Assembly (NCBI GenBank): GCA_022446905.1
Contig: JAKVBT010000005.1
Location: 676,451 to 740,450 of the forward strand
Reading direction: 5' to 3'
Length of the DNA: 64,000 nt
DNA from: Phycisphaerales bacterium
GTDB taxonomy: Bacteria; Planctomycetota; Phycisphaerae; Phycisphaerales; SM1A02
Shown: positions 17,793 to 27,381 of the stretch, in pieces
Layout: each line of letters begins with the position of its first letter
Position numbering within the stretch: position 1 is the first letter of the stretch
The notes under the pieces: generated by a model
Seen by the model: the letters and a program-made list of their open reading frames with translations, nothing else
Databases searched by the model: none
Told to the model about the DNA's origin: nothing
Made by a program: the position numbers and the translations under genes

Positions 17793-20111
17793 TCAGGGCG
17801 CGCCGCCGATGATGCGACTGCGAAGGCTTCCGATTTCTCCGCCGGCCACACGTGGCAAACCGTGTTCGCCAACACTTGGGGTCTCGGCAAGCACCTGACT
17901 GCGAATCAGCAACACCGCCAGTTCCAATTGTGGGTCAAATCCATCGGCGATTAACCGCTCGACATCAGGCGGGCCTATATCTGCGAGATTCACTTCCTCA
18001 TCTTCTGAGGGGGTCGTCACACTGTCAGGAATCGGAAGTGCTGAAACGGCCCGCTCGGCCCGAATCATGAGACGCTGCGAGGCAGCAACATCATCAACTG
18101 ACATTGGCACAATCAAATCAGGAACCACGCCCCAATCAGATTCCCCAGGCCGTTTATGAACGAGACGCCCCGGAGTCACCCCGTCACAAGATGGAAGTCG
18201 GTAATACTGATTGGTGATCTTCACACGTGTCTCGGCGCCGATTGGATGCACCGTCTGCACACTCCCTTTGCCAAAGCTACGCTCGCCAAGGACAACTGCG
18301 GCGCCATGGGCCTGCAGACAGCCCGCAACAATCTCACTGGCACTGGCAGAGCCACCATTGACAAGTACTACAGTGGGCAGACCGCCAAGCGTACACCTGA
18401 CCGAGTGCGCATCCATGGCAAAGGTCTGCTGGCCATCTCGATCCTCACCAGTAACGATTTCTCCCCGAGGGATGAACATATTGCTGACGTACCCGGCAAG
18501 GCTCAGTAGGCCACCGGGATTAAAACGGAGATCCAGCACAATGCCCCGAAGATCTGCCTCGTGGCGCATCTGCGCTACTGCGTTCATCAAATCCGGGCCC
18601 GTCTCTTGATCAAAGCCTGCCAATTTGATGTAACCGACACCAGAATCAGCATCGACCATCCAGTCCCACTGTTCTCTGCCATCTTCATCGATGCCTGTCT
18701 TCCGCCATCCTTTGACAGTCGGCATCCGAATAATCGCCCGCGTCACTGGGACCTGCACCAGTTCATCCTCGCCTTCCCGGCGAATGCCAAGGTTGACCGT
18801 GGTGTCCTCTGGCCCAGTGATGTGTCGCACTGCATCCTGCACCGTCCAGCCTGCAGTAGAAAGCCCATCGACTTCAACGATGACATCGTCAGCCTGCACG
18901 CCTGCATAAAAAGCGGGCTTGCCTTCCAGAGGGGAGACCACCAGAATTTCGCCAAGATCGGTCTCCTGAATCTGGACACCAACGCCAACGAAGGTGCCCT
19001 GCAACTGGCGCTGAAACTGTTCGAACTCATAGGGCCAGATCACCTGGCTGAAGCGATCAAGTTCATTCATGGCACCATCGGTGAACTCCCGCCAAAGCAC
19101 TGCATCAGGCAGTTGGATGGATGCTGCATTGGCACCTTCAAGCCGATCCAAAAGCGGATCAAGAGAGACCTTGACACCTGGCAGTTCAAGAACCGCTTCG
19201 CACGCGTCCATCGCCGCCTTCCATTGAATGCGCGCCTGTTCGTCGGCAAGCCCCGGGAAGGTCTCAGTAAACGAGTCAATTTCTGCAAGCAGACGCAGGG
19301 CATCAATGCCACCCTTCAACATCGGCTTGAGCCCTTGTGATTCCACATGCTCTGCATCCGCCGTACGCAACGCACGCACTACGTGCGAGCGATCAATATC
19401 GCGCACCACTTCCTTCCAACGATCAATGAGCAACGGGCTGTATTCCGTATTGAATTCATCACCGCGAGCCTCACGGTAGTTAGACATTCGCTGGTGATAG
19501 TCTTCAAATCGATAGCGCCGTAGCAGCTTGAGTTGATCCGAAAGAGACTCATACTCTTCAGTCAATCGAGACCATGCATCCCAATTGGATGTGTCTTCAT
19601 ACACACCTCGAAGCAAATACAAGGTCTGATGCGCAAAGAAGATCTTGTCTTCATCCTTCCACGCCAATGCTTGTTTCTCGGCTTGTTCCAGCAGCGCTTT
19701 GACTTCTGGAGATTCGAGAGGAGCATCAAGCACTTCAGACAACGTCTGCACTTCAATCAATAAGCGCAGTGATTCCATCAGATCGCCAGCGGCTTGGGCA
19801 GCAAACATCTCTTCGCCAGCCTGCTGCAGACGCGTTTCGGCAAATGCGTCGTCATCACTGTCATGCTGCTTCCACAACTCAACATCAATCGCAAAGTCTT
19901 CAAAGGCCTCAATATCGATGCCATCACTTGGCGGCGTCGCCAGCAATTGCTCCAATGTCTTGGCATTGCCACCACGAGCAGCGGTCCAGACTTCATCGGC
20001 CCACTGACGAGACTCCTGTGATACCGGCGCGGCCCAACTGATCCCCGCAACAGTTCCAAGAGCAAGCACCAGACCGAGGGCACAACGTCCGAATCCACTG
20101 TCTTTCAGCAT
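17793..20111 (-). CDS. S41 family C-terminal processing peptidase
   Basis: 772 residues: signal peptide (ALGLVLALGTVAGISWA), a long helical N-terminal region of about 300 residues, a PDZ domain (GTFVGVGVQIQETD to VEVDGLSTAGWTV), then the protease domain. GYIKLAGFDQETG and GIVLDLRFNPGGLL are followed by the nucleophile in GGSASASEIVAG and the catalytic Lys in GERSFGKGSVQTV. It is a periplasmic tail-specific (Ctp/Prc) protease. The longer-than-usual N-terminal helical part may be a TPR-like partner-binding domain. AGAAGGTGA before the ATG is a Shine-Dalgarno. Confidence 0.93.
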   Translation of the reverse strand: MLKDSGFGRCALGLVLALGTVAGISWAAPVSQESRQWADEVWTAARGGNAKTLEQLLATPPSDGIDIEAFEDFAIDVELWKQHDSDDDAFAETRLQQAGEEMFAAQAAGDLMESLRLLIEVQTLSEVLDAPLESPEVKALLEQAEKQALAWKDEDKIFFAHQTLYLLRGVYEDTSNWDAWSRLTEEYESLSDQLKLLRRYRFEDYHQRMSNYREARGDEFNTEYSPLLIDRWKEVVRDIDRSHVVRALRTADAEHVESQGLKPMLKGGIDALRLLAEIDSFTETFPGLADEQARIQWKAAMDACEAVLELPGVKVSLDPLLDRLEGANAASIQLPDAVLWREFTDGAMNELDRFSQVIWPYEFEQFQRQLQGTFVGVGVQIQETDLGEILVVSPLEGKPAFYAGVQADDVIVEVDGLSTAGWTVQDAVRHITGPEDTTVNLGIRREGEDELVQVPVTRAIIRMPTVKGWRKTGIDEDGREQWDWMVDADSGVGYIKLAGFDQETGPDLMNAVAQMRHEADLRGIVLDLRFNPGGLLSLAGYVSNMFIPRGEIVTGEDRDGQQTFAMDAHSVRCTLGGLPTVVLVNGGSASASEIVAGCLQAHGAAVVLGERSFGKGSVQTVHPIGAETRVKITNQYYRLPSCDGVTPGRLVHKRPGESDWGVVPDLIVPMSVDDVAASQRLMIRAERAVSALPIPDSVTTPSEDEEVNLADIGPPDVERLIADGFDPQLELAVLLIRSQVLAETPSVGEHGLPRVAGGEIGSLRSRIIGGAP

Positions 20112-20296
20112 TCAGATTCACCTTCTAGGGACAACCAGGCGGGCAGCCACTGGACTCCAACAGCCCAAGGGCCTCCAAGGACAATCGGACCGACCTGATC
20201 TGTTGTTCAGTGAAATCACCAAGTCGGGCATCCATGACCTCTCAAGCAACGTTACGGCCTCATGAGAGCCTTGGTTCGAGGCGTCTCATGGCCTTC

Positions 20297-20302
20297 TATA
20301 CT
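20297..20302 (+). promoter_or_regulatory. Putative -10 (TATACT) for small membrane protein
   Basis: TATACT ends 6 nt before an in-frame GTG at 20309. It lies inside the reading frame that would be used from ATG 20288. Confidence 0.35.
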
Positions 20303-20308
20303 CGCTTT

Positions 20309-20518
20309 GTGGCCGTTTCGCCCCCATCAACACTGCCCGAACTGGCGATGATTGCCGGAACACTGCTGCTGATACTCATCGCAGGGGTGGTCTGTGTGAG
20401 CATTCTGAGGCGATCCAAACGCCGCCATGCCACTGGCCATCGCCCACCAGGCGATAAAATCGACCCTTGGCGTGAGGCAGCTCGCCGGCTGCCAACCCCC
20501 ACTGACCAAGATGACTAG
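20309..20518 (+). CDS. Small single-pass membrane protein
   Basis: 69 residues from GTG 20309; 76 from ATG 20288. One transmembrane helix (LAMIAGTLLLILIAGVVCV) is followed by a basic stretch (RRSKRRH) and a DPWREAARRLPTP tail. The positive charges after the helix predict an outside-in topology with a cytosolic C-terminus. I do not recognise a family. It stands alone between two opposite-strand genes. Support comes from the clean TM segment and the TATACT spacing; it could still be spurious. Confidence 0.55.
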   Translation: MAVSPPSTLPELAMIAGTLLLILIAGVVCVSILRRSKRRHATGHRPPGDKIDPWREAARRLPTPTDQDD

Positions 20519-20533
20519 CACCACCGCCGATTT

Positions 20534-21592
20534 TCAGGGCTTGCTTTCCTGATCGGGGGCATTTTCCAGTGCAGCGACGACCTCCTCCTCTGGAGCGCCC
20601 GCGCGGCGGGCCATACGCGCCATGGCTGCTGCTTTGGCGACATCACCATCACGCTGTGCCGCCTCTAAAGCCCGCACTGCCCAGACCCAACGGTCCCACC
20701 GCTTGGGATGATTGATCAGGAATGCGGCCCAAACATCAGCTACGCGATCATGCCGACCCAAAGCCTCCCAGCACGCTGATAACTCCCAGGCGATTGCTTC
20801 ATCAAGTTGTGCTTCAGCTGACAAAGCAGCCAGCACCTCCACTCCTGCTTGCGGATCTCCAGTCATTCGAAAGACCCGGGCCTGTGCCAGTCGTACCACA
20901 GAACTCGTGCGATCCAAAGCAATTGCTGACTCAATGGAAGCCATCGCTTGGTCACCTATCCCCTGCTTGGCCTGAAGCACAGCCAGCCCTGCATAGGCTT
21001 CAGGCACAGCTTCATCAATCGCAATCGCCTGCTGAATCAACCGCGCAGCCTCACTGAGATCCTCCGACTCAATGAGTTGAGACAGACACAACAAAGCGCG
21101 CACATTGCGGGGATCAAGTTCAAGACATCGCTCATAACACGCCTGGGCAAACTGCACCTGCCCAGCTCGGCTGGCCGTATCCCCAGCACTTTGGTGCAGC
21201 CCTGCCAACTCTGGCGCCAACGCAAGTGCCCTGCGATAGGACTCGGTTGCCGCAGCTGCCTCCTGCCGTGCCTGCGATTGCAGACCCTGCTGCCCCAAAA
21301 CAATGGACTGCCGCAGTCGCAGGCGGGCAACCAGATCGTGCACTCGCCAATCTGAAGGGGACTCATTGACCAAACGCGCTGCGAGCACCGTGGCATCTTC
21401 TACACGCCCCACCGAAAGCAAACGCTCTGCTCGATCAAGCCTGGCCTGCTCAGACGGAACTGGCGGCGCTATCCTGTCTCCAGGCGGAGGCGCATCATCA
21501 CTACATGAGGCAATGCACAACCCAACTGCCAGCAAGATGACAGACGGAAGCAGCCTTGGGATCGATATGATGGGATGATGTCGACGGCGCAC
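20534..21592 (-). CDS. TPR-repeat lipoprotein
   Basis: 352 residues. The N-terminus RRRHHPIISIPRLLP leads into a hydrophobic segment and the lipobox LCIASC. At least seven tetratricopeptide units follow (for example ACYERCLELDPRNVRALLCLSQL and AIAIDEAVPEAYAGLAVLQ). TPR arrays are protein-binding scaffolds. I chose GTG 21592 because it gives a proper signal peptide; upstream starts would only add residues overlapping valS. The 5' ends of this gene and valS overlap head to head by about 15 bp. Partner unknown. Confidence 0.82.
   Translation of the reverse strand: MRRRHHPIISIPRLLPSVILLAVGLCIASCSDDAPPPGDRIAPPVPSEQARLDRAERLLSVGRVEDATVLAARLVNESPSDWRVHDLVARLRLRQSIVLGQQGLQSQARQEAAAATESYRRALALAPELAGLHQSAGDTASRAGQVQFAQACYERCLELDPRNVRALLCLSQLIESEDLSEAARLIQQAIAIDEAVPEAYAGLAVLQAKQGIGDQAMASIESAIALDRTSSVVRLAQARVFRMTGDPQAGVEVLAALSAEAQLDEAIAWELSACWEALGRHDRVADVWAAFLINHPKRWDRWVWAVRALEAAQRDGDVAKAAAMARMARRAGAPEEEVVAALENAPDQESKP
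21566..21571 (+). promoter_or_regulatory. Putative -10 (TATGAT) for leaderless valS
   Basis: TATGAT (5/6) ends 6 nt before ATG 21578 and 3 nt before ATG 21575, favouring 21578 as start if the transcript is leaderless. Confidence 0.4.
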
Positions 21593-24500
21593 AGCAAAGC
21601 CTCTCTTGACCGATCCTACTCTCCCGAGGCCTTCGAGCCGAAAGTTCGGGCCTTGTGGGAGAAATGTCGCCTCGGCCACGCCGTGCCCCCTGAGGATCGC
21701 GATTCCTGTTACAGCATCGTCATCCCCCCACCGAATGTGACCGCAGCCCTGCACCTTGGGCACGCGCTAAACAACACCCTGCAGGACATTCTGGCTCGCT
21801 TTCATCGACTGCAGGGCAAACACGTTCTCTGGATGCCAGGCACCGATCATGCTGGCATTGCCACCCAGACTGTGGTGGAGAAGCGACTTCTGCGTGAAGG
21901 AACCAAGCGCACCGATATGGAGCGTGAGGCGTTTATTGCGGTAGCTCAGGAATGGAAGGACCAGTACGAAGCCATCATCCTGGGTCAACTTCGTGAATTG
22001 GGCGCCAGTTGCGACTGGGAACGGGCCCGCTTCACGATGGACGAGGTTTGCGCTGCAGCGGTGCGACACGCCTTTTTTCGCCTCTTTGCAGATGGCCTGA
22101 TTGAGCGCGGCAAACGACTTGTGAACTGGGACCCGGTCTCAGGAACTGCCCTTGCCGATGATGAAGTCGAAATGGAACAGGTAGACGGGCACATGTGGTA
22201 TCTGCAGTACCCGCTCACTGATGGGTCCGGCCATGTGACCGTAGCCACCACACGCCCTGAAACCATGCTTGGCGACACCGCCGTCGCCATGCATCCGGAC
22301 GACCCCCGCGCTGCATCACTGCGTGGTCAGTCGGTCAGACTCCCGATTGTCGATCGTGTCATTCCCATCGTGGAAGATGAGTACGTGATCATGCCGGGCA
22401 AGGGAGATGACCCCAAGGCCGAATTCGCAACTGGGTTCCTAAAGGTGACCCCAGCACACGACCCCAATGACTGGGACATCGGCCAGCGTCACGACCTTGA
22501 CATTATCAATGTGATGGCACCAGATGGATCTATCAGTGATCGCCACGGCTGGGAGGATGTATCTGATCAGGCCAAAGCCTTTGTAGGACTCAGCCGAGAG
22601 GCCGCCCGCGAGAAGATCGTCGACTGGTTCCACAATGCAGGATTGCTCGAGCACATTCGCGACTACACGCATAGTGTCGGCCACTCGTATCGGTCACATG
22701 TGCCCATCGAACCCTACCTGAGTGATCAGTGGTACGTGCGTGTGACTGATGACCGGCTCTGCGGCGAAGCATTACGGGCCATGGCCACAGAGCAGCATGA
22801 GGGCAAGGCACCAGCACGCGAGAATGCTGACGCGCGACAAGGCGACGGCCAATTGCGCTTCTACCCATCTCGCTACAGCCGGACGTTCCAGCAGTGGCAC
22901 GAGAATCTCCGCGACTGGTGCATCAGCAGGCAACTCTGGTGGGGCCATCGCATCCCGGTGTGGACACTCCGCTGCCCGCTCCAAGGCGACTTGCCCGACG
23001 GCCCACTATCCGCTGCTCCTGATGGATGCAGCTTGCCCATGTGCGACCATCAAGACGATGCCTTGTGTGTTCGACTGACTGTCGACCACGCCGAGAACAC
23101 GGTGACTGTGCTGGCATGTGTTGATCGCGGCCGGCCTGACATCGAAGAAATGCTGAGCAACGCAGGCTTTGAGCAGGACCCCGATGTGCTGGACACATGG
23201 TTCTCATCAGCGCTCTGGCCAATGAGCACCATGGGCTGGCCGGACCCCGCAGCATTCCCAGAAACCATCGGCTTACTGGATGCGTTTAACCCAACTGATG
23301 TGCTCTGTACTGCCCGTGAAATCATCACCCTTTGGGTAAGCCGCATGGTGATGTTGAACCGCTACTTCTTGGACGGCCGTCTTCCATTTACCGATGTCAC
23401 GATCCACCCCATGGTGCAGGATGGTCATGGCCAAAAGATGAGCAAATCACTGGGCAATGGCGTTGATCCACGGGACATCATGCATAGCCACGGCACAGAT
23501 GCGCTCCGCCTGATCATGGCGAAGATTGCAACCACCACACAAGACGTGCGTTTGCCTGTGGATTTGGTCGACCCCCACAGCGGCGACACCTTCACCCCCG
23601 AGACAATCACCACGGAGGCTGGACACATCGTTGCAGCCCCAATCCAACAGAGTCCATCAGTTAACGACCGTGACATGGTGACGGTCTATGGCACCTTTGT
23701 CGGCGAGGACCCAACAGACGATCGCCCGCTGGCCAAGAACACCTCGAGCCAGTTTGACGCAGGTCGTAACTTTGCCAACAAGTTGTGGAATGCAGCTCGA
23801 TTTGCCATGAGCAAAGTCGAGTCACCCGCACCGGTCGATTCACTTGACGATCTATGCATGGCAGACCGCTGGATGCTGACACGTCTCGCGCACACCTCGG
23901 CGCATCTTGAGAACGCGATGAGTGAGTATCGATTCAACGCTATGGCAGATGCCTTGTACGACCTGATGTGGCGCGACTTCTGCGACTGGTACCTCGAGGC
24001 CATCAAGCCCACCGTGGCATCCAGTCCTCAGCAACAGCACGTGCTGCTTACGGTCATGGACGCCATGCTTCGATTGCTGCACCCACTGTGCCCATATGTC
24101 ACCGAAGTCATTTGGGAACATGTACGCGATCTTGGACCACGGGGTGTTCCAGGGCTGATACTTGAAGATGGCGACTGCCTGGCACAATCACGCTGGCCAT
24201 TGATTGATTCGAACTTGGCGTGCGAGACATCGATTGCAGATACGCAATGGCTACAACGCCTTGTCGCTGAGATTCGCCGCATTCGATCTGAAAACGAAAT
24301 CCCGTCCAAGGCCGAGGTTGGCCTGCTCGCAGCGGGCGATCAACTCAAGATGGCAACATGTGAATTGGCTTTGCTAACAAACATGTGTCGGGTTGATCGC
24401 GTAAGCGATATTCAAGATTGCACGACAGGCTCGATCAACTTCACACTCGACGGCCATAAGTATGCGATCGATGCCTCTGGCAGCGTCGACCCTGAAGCCG

Positions 24501-24688
24501 AGCGTGCACGTCTCCAGACGCGTCTTGACGATCTCAACAAACGCATCGCTGGATTGAACGGACGACTCTCTAATGCTGCCTACGTAGAGAAGGCACCAGC
24601 CCATCTCGTTGAAGAGACACGCGGCCAGTTAGCGACCGCTGAAGCCGACCACACTGCCACCACGGCGGCACTCGAGGCAATCACATGA
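21578..24688 (+). CDS. valS: Valine--tRNA ligase
   Basis: About 1036 residues. The HIGH motif is ALHLGHALNNT, KMSKS is GQKMSKSLGNG near residue 620, and the CP1 editing domain contains TTRPETMLGDTAV. The C-terminal coiled coil (ERARLQTRLDDLNKRIAGLNG) is the ValRS tRNA-binding arm. Two features differ from standard enzymes: the Zn-ribbon-like region after HRIPVW is replaced by a longer segment, and roughly 60 extra residues separate TTTQDVRLP from RNFANKLWNAARF. ATGA links it to the next lipoprotein gene. Confidence 0.96.
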   Translation: MSTAHSKASLDRSYSPEAFEPKVRALWEKCRLGHAVPPEDRDSCYSIVIPPPNVTAALHLGHALNNTLQDILARFHRLQGKHVLWMPGTDHAGIATQTVVEKRLLREGTKRTDMEREAFIAVAQEWKDQYEAIILGQLRELGASCDWERARFTMDEVCAAAVRHAFFRLFADGLIERGKRLVNWDPVSGTALADDEVEMEQVDGHMWYLQYPLTDGSGHVTVATTRPETMLGDTAVAMHPDDPRAASLRGQSVRLPIVDRVIPIVEDEYVIMPGKGDDPKAEFATGFLKVTPAHDPNDWDIGQRHDLDIINVMAPDGSISDRHGWEDVSDQAKAFVGLSREAAREKIVDWFHNAGLLEHIRDYTHSVGHSYRSHVPIEPYLSDQWYVRVTDDRLCGEALRAMATEQHEGKAPARENADARQGDGQLRFYPSRYSRTFQQWHENLRDWCISRQLWWGHRIPVWTLRCPLQGDLPDGPLSAAPDGCSLPMCDHQDDALCVRLTVDHAENTVTVLACVDRGRPDIEEMLSNAGFEQDPDVLDTWFSSALWPMSTMGWPDPAAFPETIGLLDAFNPTDVLCTAREIITLWVSRMVMLNRYFLDGRLPFTDVTIHPMVQDGHGQKMSKSLGNGVDPRDIMHSHGTDALRLIMAKIATTTQDVRLPVDLVDPHSGDTFTPETITTEAGHIVAAPIQQSPSVNDRDMVTVYGTFVGEDPTDDRPLAKNTSSQFDAGRNFANKLWNAARFAMSKVESPAPVDSLDDLCMADRWMLTRLAHTSAHLENAMSEYRFNAMADALYDLMWRDFCDWYLEAIKPTVASSPQQQHVLLTVMDAMLRLLHPLCPYVTEVIWEHVRDLGPRGVPGLILEDGDCLAQSRWPLIDSNLACETSIADTQWLQRLVAEIRRIRSENEIPSKAEVGLLAAGDQLKMATCELALLTNMCRVDRVSDIQDCTTGSINFTLDGHKYAIDASGSVDPEAERARLQTRLDDLNKRIAGLNGRLSNAAYVEKAPAHLVEETRGQLATAEADHTATTAALEAIT

Positions 24689-25647
24689 GGCACTGGCATC
24701 TTCTGCTTTGTCTGGTGCTGAGCAGTTGCGCACCAAGCCCCCGCGCGGTACTGCTTGGCAGCGTCGAACCCCACCAAGCGCCCCCTGCCGGCTCTCCCAT
24801 TCGCGTTCAATCTTGGGAGTTCATGGGGGATGCAGGCCTTCGGCTTGAAACCAGCCGCTGGGACATTCGCACCACCATTGATGAGCCAACCCTGCATGCA
24901 CGCTTGCCTGTCATGCTTGAATCTGGACTCGACGCGATGTGCGACCAGTTTGTTACTAGCGCGGGGCCACTCCCCCCACCACGGGAAGTGATGATCACTT
25001 GCCTGCTTGGTGACCGACGACAGTGGTCCAACATGTCAGCGATGCTGATTCCAGCGCACGCAGAAGCGATGAAGTCATTGCAACGTGGCGGATATACATC
25101 CCAAGGAGTCGCGGTTCTGTACGACATCGACCGCCGCAGCCACTGCCGTAACACCATTGCCTTGGCGATGCACGAGGGCTGGCATCAATATGCCCAGACA
25201 GCATTGCACAGTCGATTACCTGCGTGGCTCGATGAGGGTTTAGCGACCAACATGGAAGGCTTCCGCATGCACACCGATGGCTTTGAGATTGACCACACGG
25301 CCAATCGCCAGCGGGAACGTCGCTACTGGTGGATCAAGTATCGCGGCAGGCAGATTCCTCTTGCTGATTTGCTCCGCAGTGACCCACATGTCGCCCTGGC
25401 CAAAGGCTCCCGATCGCTGCTCGATTACTACGCGCAGGTCTGGGCGTTCATGCGTTTCATGCTCGCTGATGATCAGCGACGAGGTGCGATTGCTGCGGGT
25501 CTGCACCATGCTGCCACCCCCGGCAGTACACCAGAAAGCACGCAGCAAACCATCGAATTGTCTCTGGGACAGTCACTTGTGTCGCAACAGGAAACCTATG
25601 AGGCCTGGGCTCAGGAGCATCTCACGCCCAGTTGGTGGCGGGACTGA
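24685..25647 (+). CDS. Lipoprotein with gluzincin-like metallopeptidase motif
   Basis: 320 residues. The lipoprotein signal is MRHWHLLLCLVLSSC. Mid-protein it has ALAMHEGWHQYAQTA (an HExxH zinc motif) followed 20 residues on by LPAWLDEGLATNMEG, where the Glu of DEGLA is the usual third ligand of gluzincins (DUF1570/peptidase MA type). Both elements are intact, so peptidase activity is plausible. It is co-translated with valS through an ATGA overlap, an odd pairing. Expected location is membrane-tethered in the periplasm. Confidence 0.8.
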   Translation: MRHWHLLLCLVLSSCAPSPRAVLLGSVEPHQAPPAGSPIRVQSWEFMGDAGLRLETSRWDIRTTIDEPTLHARLPVMLESGLDAMCDQFVTSAGPLPPPREVMITCLLGDRRQWSNMSAMLIPAHAEAMKSLQRGGYTSQGVAVLYDIDRRSHCRNTIALAMHEGWHQYAQTALHSRLPAWLDEGLATNMEGFRMHTDGFEIDHTANRQRERRYWWIKYRGRQIPLADLLRSDPHVALAKGSRSLLDYYAQVWAFMRFMLADDQRRGAIAAGLHHAATPGSTPESTQQTIELSLGQSLVSQQETYEAWAQEHLTPSWWRD

Positions 25648-25653
25648 TGCCCA

Positions 25654-25659
25654 TATACT
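25654..25659 (+). promoter_or_regulatory. Putative -10 (TATACT) of the GNAT gene
   Basis: TATACT ends 15 nt before ATG 25675, leaving a leader of roughly 9 nt; TTGGTG 16 nt upstream could be a weak -35. Confidence 0.35.
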
Positions 25660-25674
25660 GGCGTGGCTCCGACC

Positions 25675-26166
25675 ATGACCACGCACACCACGACTATTCG
25701 AACTGCGGTACCAGAGGACATCCCCGTCCTACGTGAGCTATTTGAAGCTGGCATGCATGAAGGCCAGGTTCAGATCAATGACACTGGCGCCGACATTGAG
25801 CAACTCGATGCCGCCTACTTTGCACCAGAAGCGCAGGGCGGCTTCTGGGTCGCCAGTCGTGGCGATGAGATTGCTGGCATGATTGGAGTCCAACGGGTCG
25901 ACGATTCTGTTGCCGAGGTTCGTCGCCTGCGAGTGCGGCCCCAGTATCGACGCCAAGGTGTGGCCACAGCACTGATGTCCCACGCAGTCCGCTTCTGCCG
26001 CGAGCATGATTTCCTCAAGGTGGTACTCGATGTCCGCGTGGAGCGAATTGCAGCCATTCAACTCTTTGAGAAGTTTGGCTTCTATCTGTCACGCATCAAC
26101 GATCATCAGGGCCGCAAGACGCTCGACTTCTTCGTTGATCTCTACTCAGAGCCGGAACAGCACTGA
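25675..26166 (+). CDS. GNAT family N-acetyltransferase
   Basis: 163 residues. The acetyl-CoA signature is VRPQYRRQGVATALM (Q/RxxGxG/A form), preceded by the beta-strand VAEVRRLR and followed by ERIAAIQLFEKFGFYL, the C-terminal GNAT motif B. The N-terminal IRTAVPEDIPVLRELF is standard. It acetylates an amine; substrate unknown. ATG 25675 is preferred; GTG 25663 would add four residues. It stands alone between the lipoprotein and tRNA-Gly. Confidence 0.9.
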   Translation: MTTHTTTIRTAVPEDIPVLRELFEAGMHEGQVQINDTGADIEQLDAAYFAPEAQGGFWVASRGDEIAGMIGVQRVDDSVAEVRRLRVRPQYRRQGVATALMSHAVRFCREHDFLKVVLDVRVERIAAIQLFEKFGFYLSRINDHQGRKTLDFFVDLYSEPEQH

Positions 26167-26293
26167 TCCGCTCGGTTCAGGTGGGAAGCGCACACACATG
26201 CATGTGGCGAATTCGGGGGAGCTCGCCACCAGTCGCTTGAACGGAGGAAGCAAAGGAGGCATGCCCCGCCACGCGGATCATGCCTCTGTAGAA

Positions 26294-26365
26294 AGCGGGC
26301 GAAGGGACTCGAACCCTCAACATTCAGCTTGGAAGGCTGACGCTCTACCATTGAGCTACGCCCGC
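26294..26365 (-). tRNA. tRNA-Gly (anticodon TCC)
   Basis: The 72-nt minus-strand sequence folds as a standard cloverleaf. The acceptor stem GCGGGCG/CGCCCGC has discriminator T, the D arm is GCTCAATGGTAGAGC, the anticodon loop CTTCCAA gives TCC, and the T arm is GGGTTCGAGTCCC. CCA is not encoded. Confidence 0.97.
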
Positions 26366-26473
26366 GAACAGCGACAGATTGTAACACGCGACCGCTTCTT
26401 TTAGCCCATTGGCCCAACTTGGCCTTGGCAATGCGCATCCTGATCAGCAAGCAGAAACGCAGTGCCCGCCGAG

Positions 26474-26479
26474 TATCCT
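26474..26479 (+). promoter_or_regulatory. Putative -10 (TATCCT) for leaderless VTT gene
   Basis: TATCCT ends 6 nt before ATG 26486; no Shine-Dalgarno is present. Confidence 0.35.
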
Positions 26480-26485
26480 GCTGCC

Positions 26486-27268
26486 ATGGCACCACGGCTT
26501 ACCCTGCACCTGCACCCCGACGCGACTGCAGAACGGCACACGTCCTGGGCACTCTTAACCTTCAAGGTCATCGGCCTGCTGGCCGTCGGCGTGGGCCTGT
26601 ACCTACTCTTCCACTTTGTCCTCGAACCCTATATCAACTCCGCCGAGGCGTTCGTGGAGTCACTTGGCCTCTGGGGACCACTGCTCTTCATTGGCCTCTT
26701 TCTTGTACTGACCAGCCTGTTCGTGCCCGAGTCCATTCTTGCAATCGCTGCCGGTGCCATCTTTGGCTTGTGGTGGGGGTTGCTTTGGGTCTTTGTTGCA
26801 GGAACGATCACAGCCACCTTCATCTTCCTTATTGGGCGCACCATGCTGCGGAGTCGGGCCGAGAAGTTGCTGGCTCGACACCCCAAGATCAATGCCATCG
26901 ACACCGCAGCATCGAACGCAGGATTCCGATTACTCCTGCTCTTGCGCCTGTCCCCATTGAACTACTCGCTGCTGTGCTACCTCATTGCCGTCAGCCGCGC
27001 TCGCTTGAAGCCCTATCTCTTGTCCTGCATTGGCATGGCTCCGGGAAACTTCTCAACCGTTTATGTCGGATTCGCCGCCAAGCACTCGGCCGACTTGGCC
27101 CGCAAGCTCAAGGAACATGGCGGCCACCTTCCAGCTGGAGACAGCATGGTCCACGAGGTCACGCTGTACCTCGGCCTTGCCGCAGCCATCATCGCCAGCC
27201 TCGTCGTGACACGAATTGCCATGAAGGCCATCCGCGAGGCCACCCAGCAGACCGCCAGCACTTCCTGA
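26486..27268 (+). CDS. TVP38/TMEM64 (VTT domain) membrane protein
   Basis: 260 residues with about six hydrophobic segments. The core pattern is SLFVPESILAIAAGAIFGLWWG, TATFIFLIGRTMLR, and LRLSPLNYSLLCYLIAVS (a re-entrant VTT motif with conserved Arg and Pro), as in TVP38/DedA relatives. Such proteins are implicated in lipid scrambling and membrane homeostasis; the role here is inference. A single gene preceding the secreted protease. The 152 bp to the next gene hold a 14-bp palindrome and no ORF I support. Confidence 0.85.
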   Translation: MAPRLTLHLHPDATAERHTSWALLTFKVIGLLAVGVGLYLLFHFVLEPYINSAEAFVESLGLWGPLLFIGLFLVLTSLFVPESILAIAAGAIFGLWWGLLWVFVAGTITATFIFLIGRTMLRSRAEKLLARHPKINAIDTAASNAGFRLLLLLRLSPLNYSLLCYLIAVSRARLKPYLLSCIGMAPGNFSTVYVGFAAKHSADLARKLKEHGGHLPAGDSMVHEVTLYLGLAAAIIASLVVTRIAMKAIREATQQTASTS

Positions 27269-27381
27269 GAGCGACCCGCCTGCCCCCATCCAAGGCACTT
27301 CGAGCGACGCTGACGGTCACTTTGCACATGCTTCTGTGAATTGCACTTGTGGCTTGATGATGTGGGGATTAGTTTGAAACC

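Noticed and set aside
18561-19340. 259-residue plus-strand frame inside the S41 protease gene
   Set aside because: Entirely opposite to a well-supported protease with intact catalytic motifs.
26195-26206. CACATGCATGTG palindrome upstream of tRNA-Gly
   Set aside because: Low-complexity CA/TG run after the GNAT stop, with no gene start nearby on the proper side.
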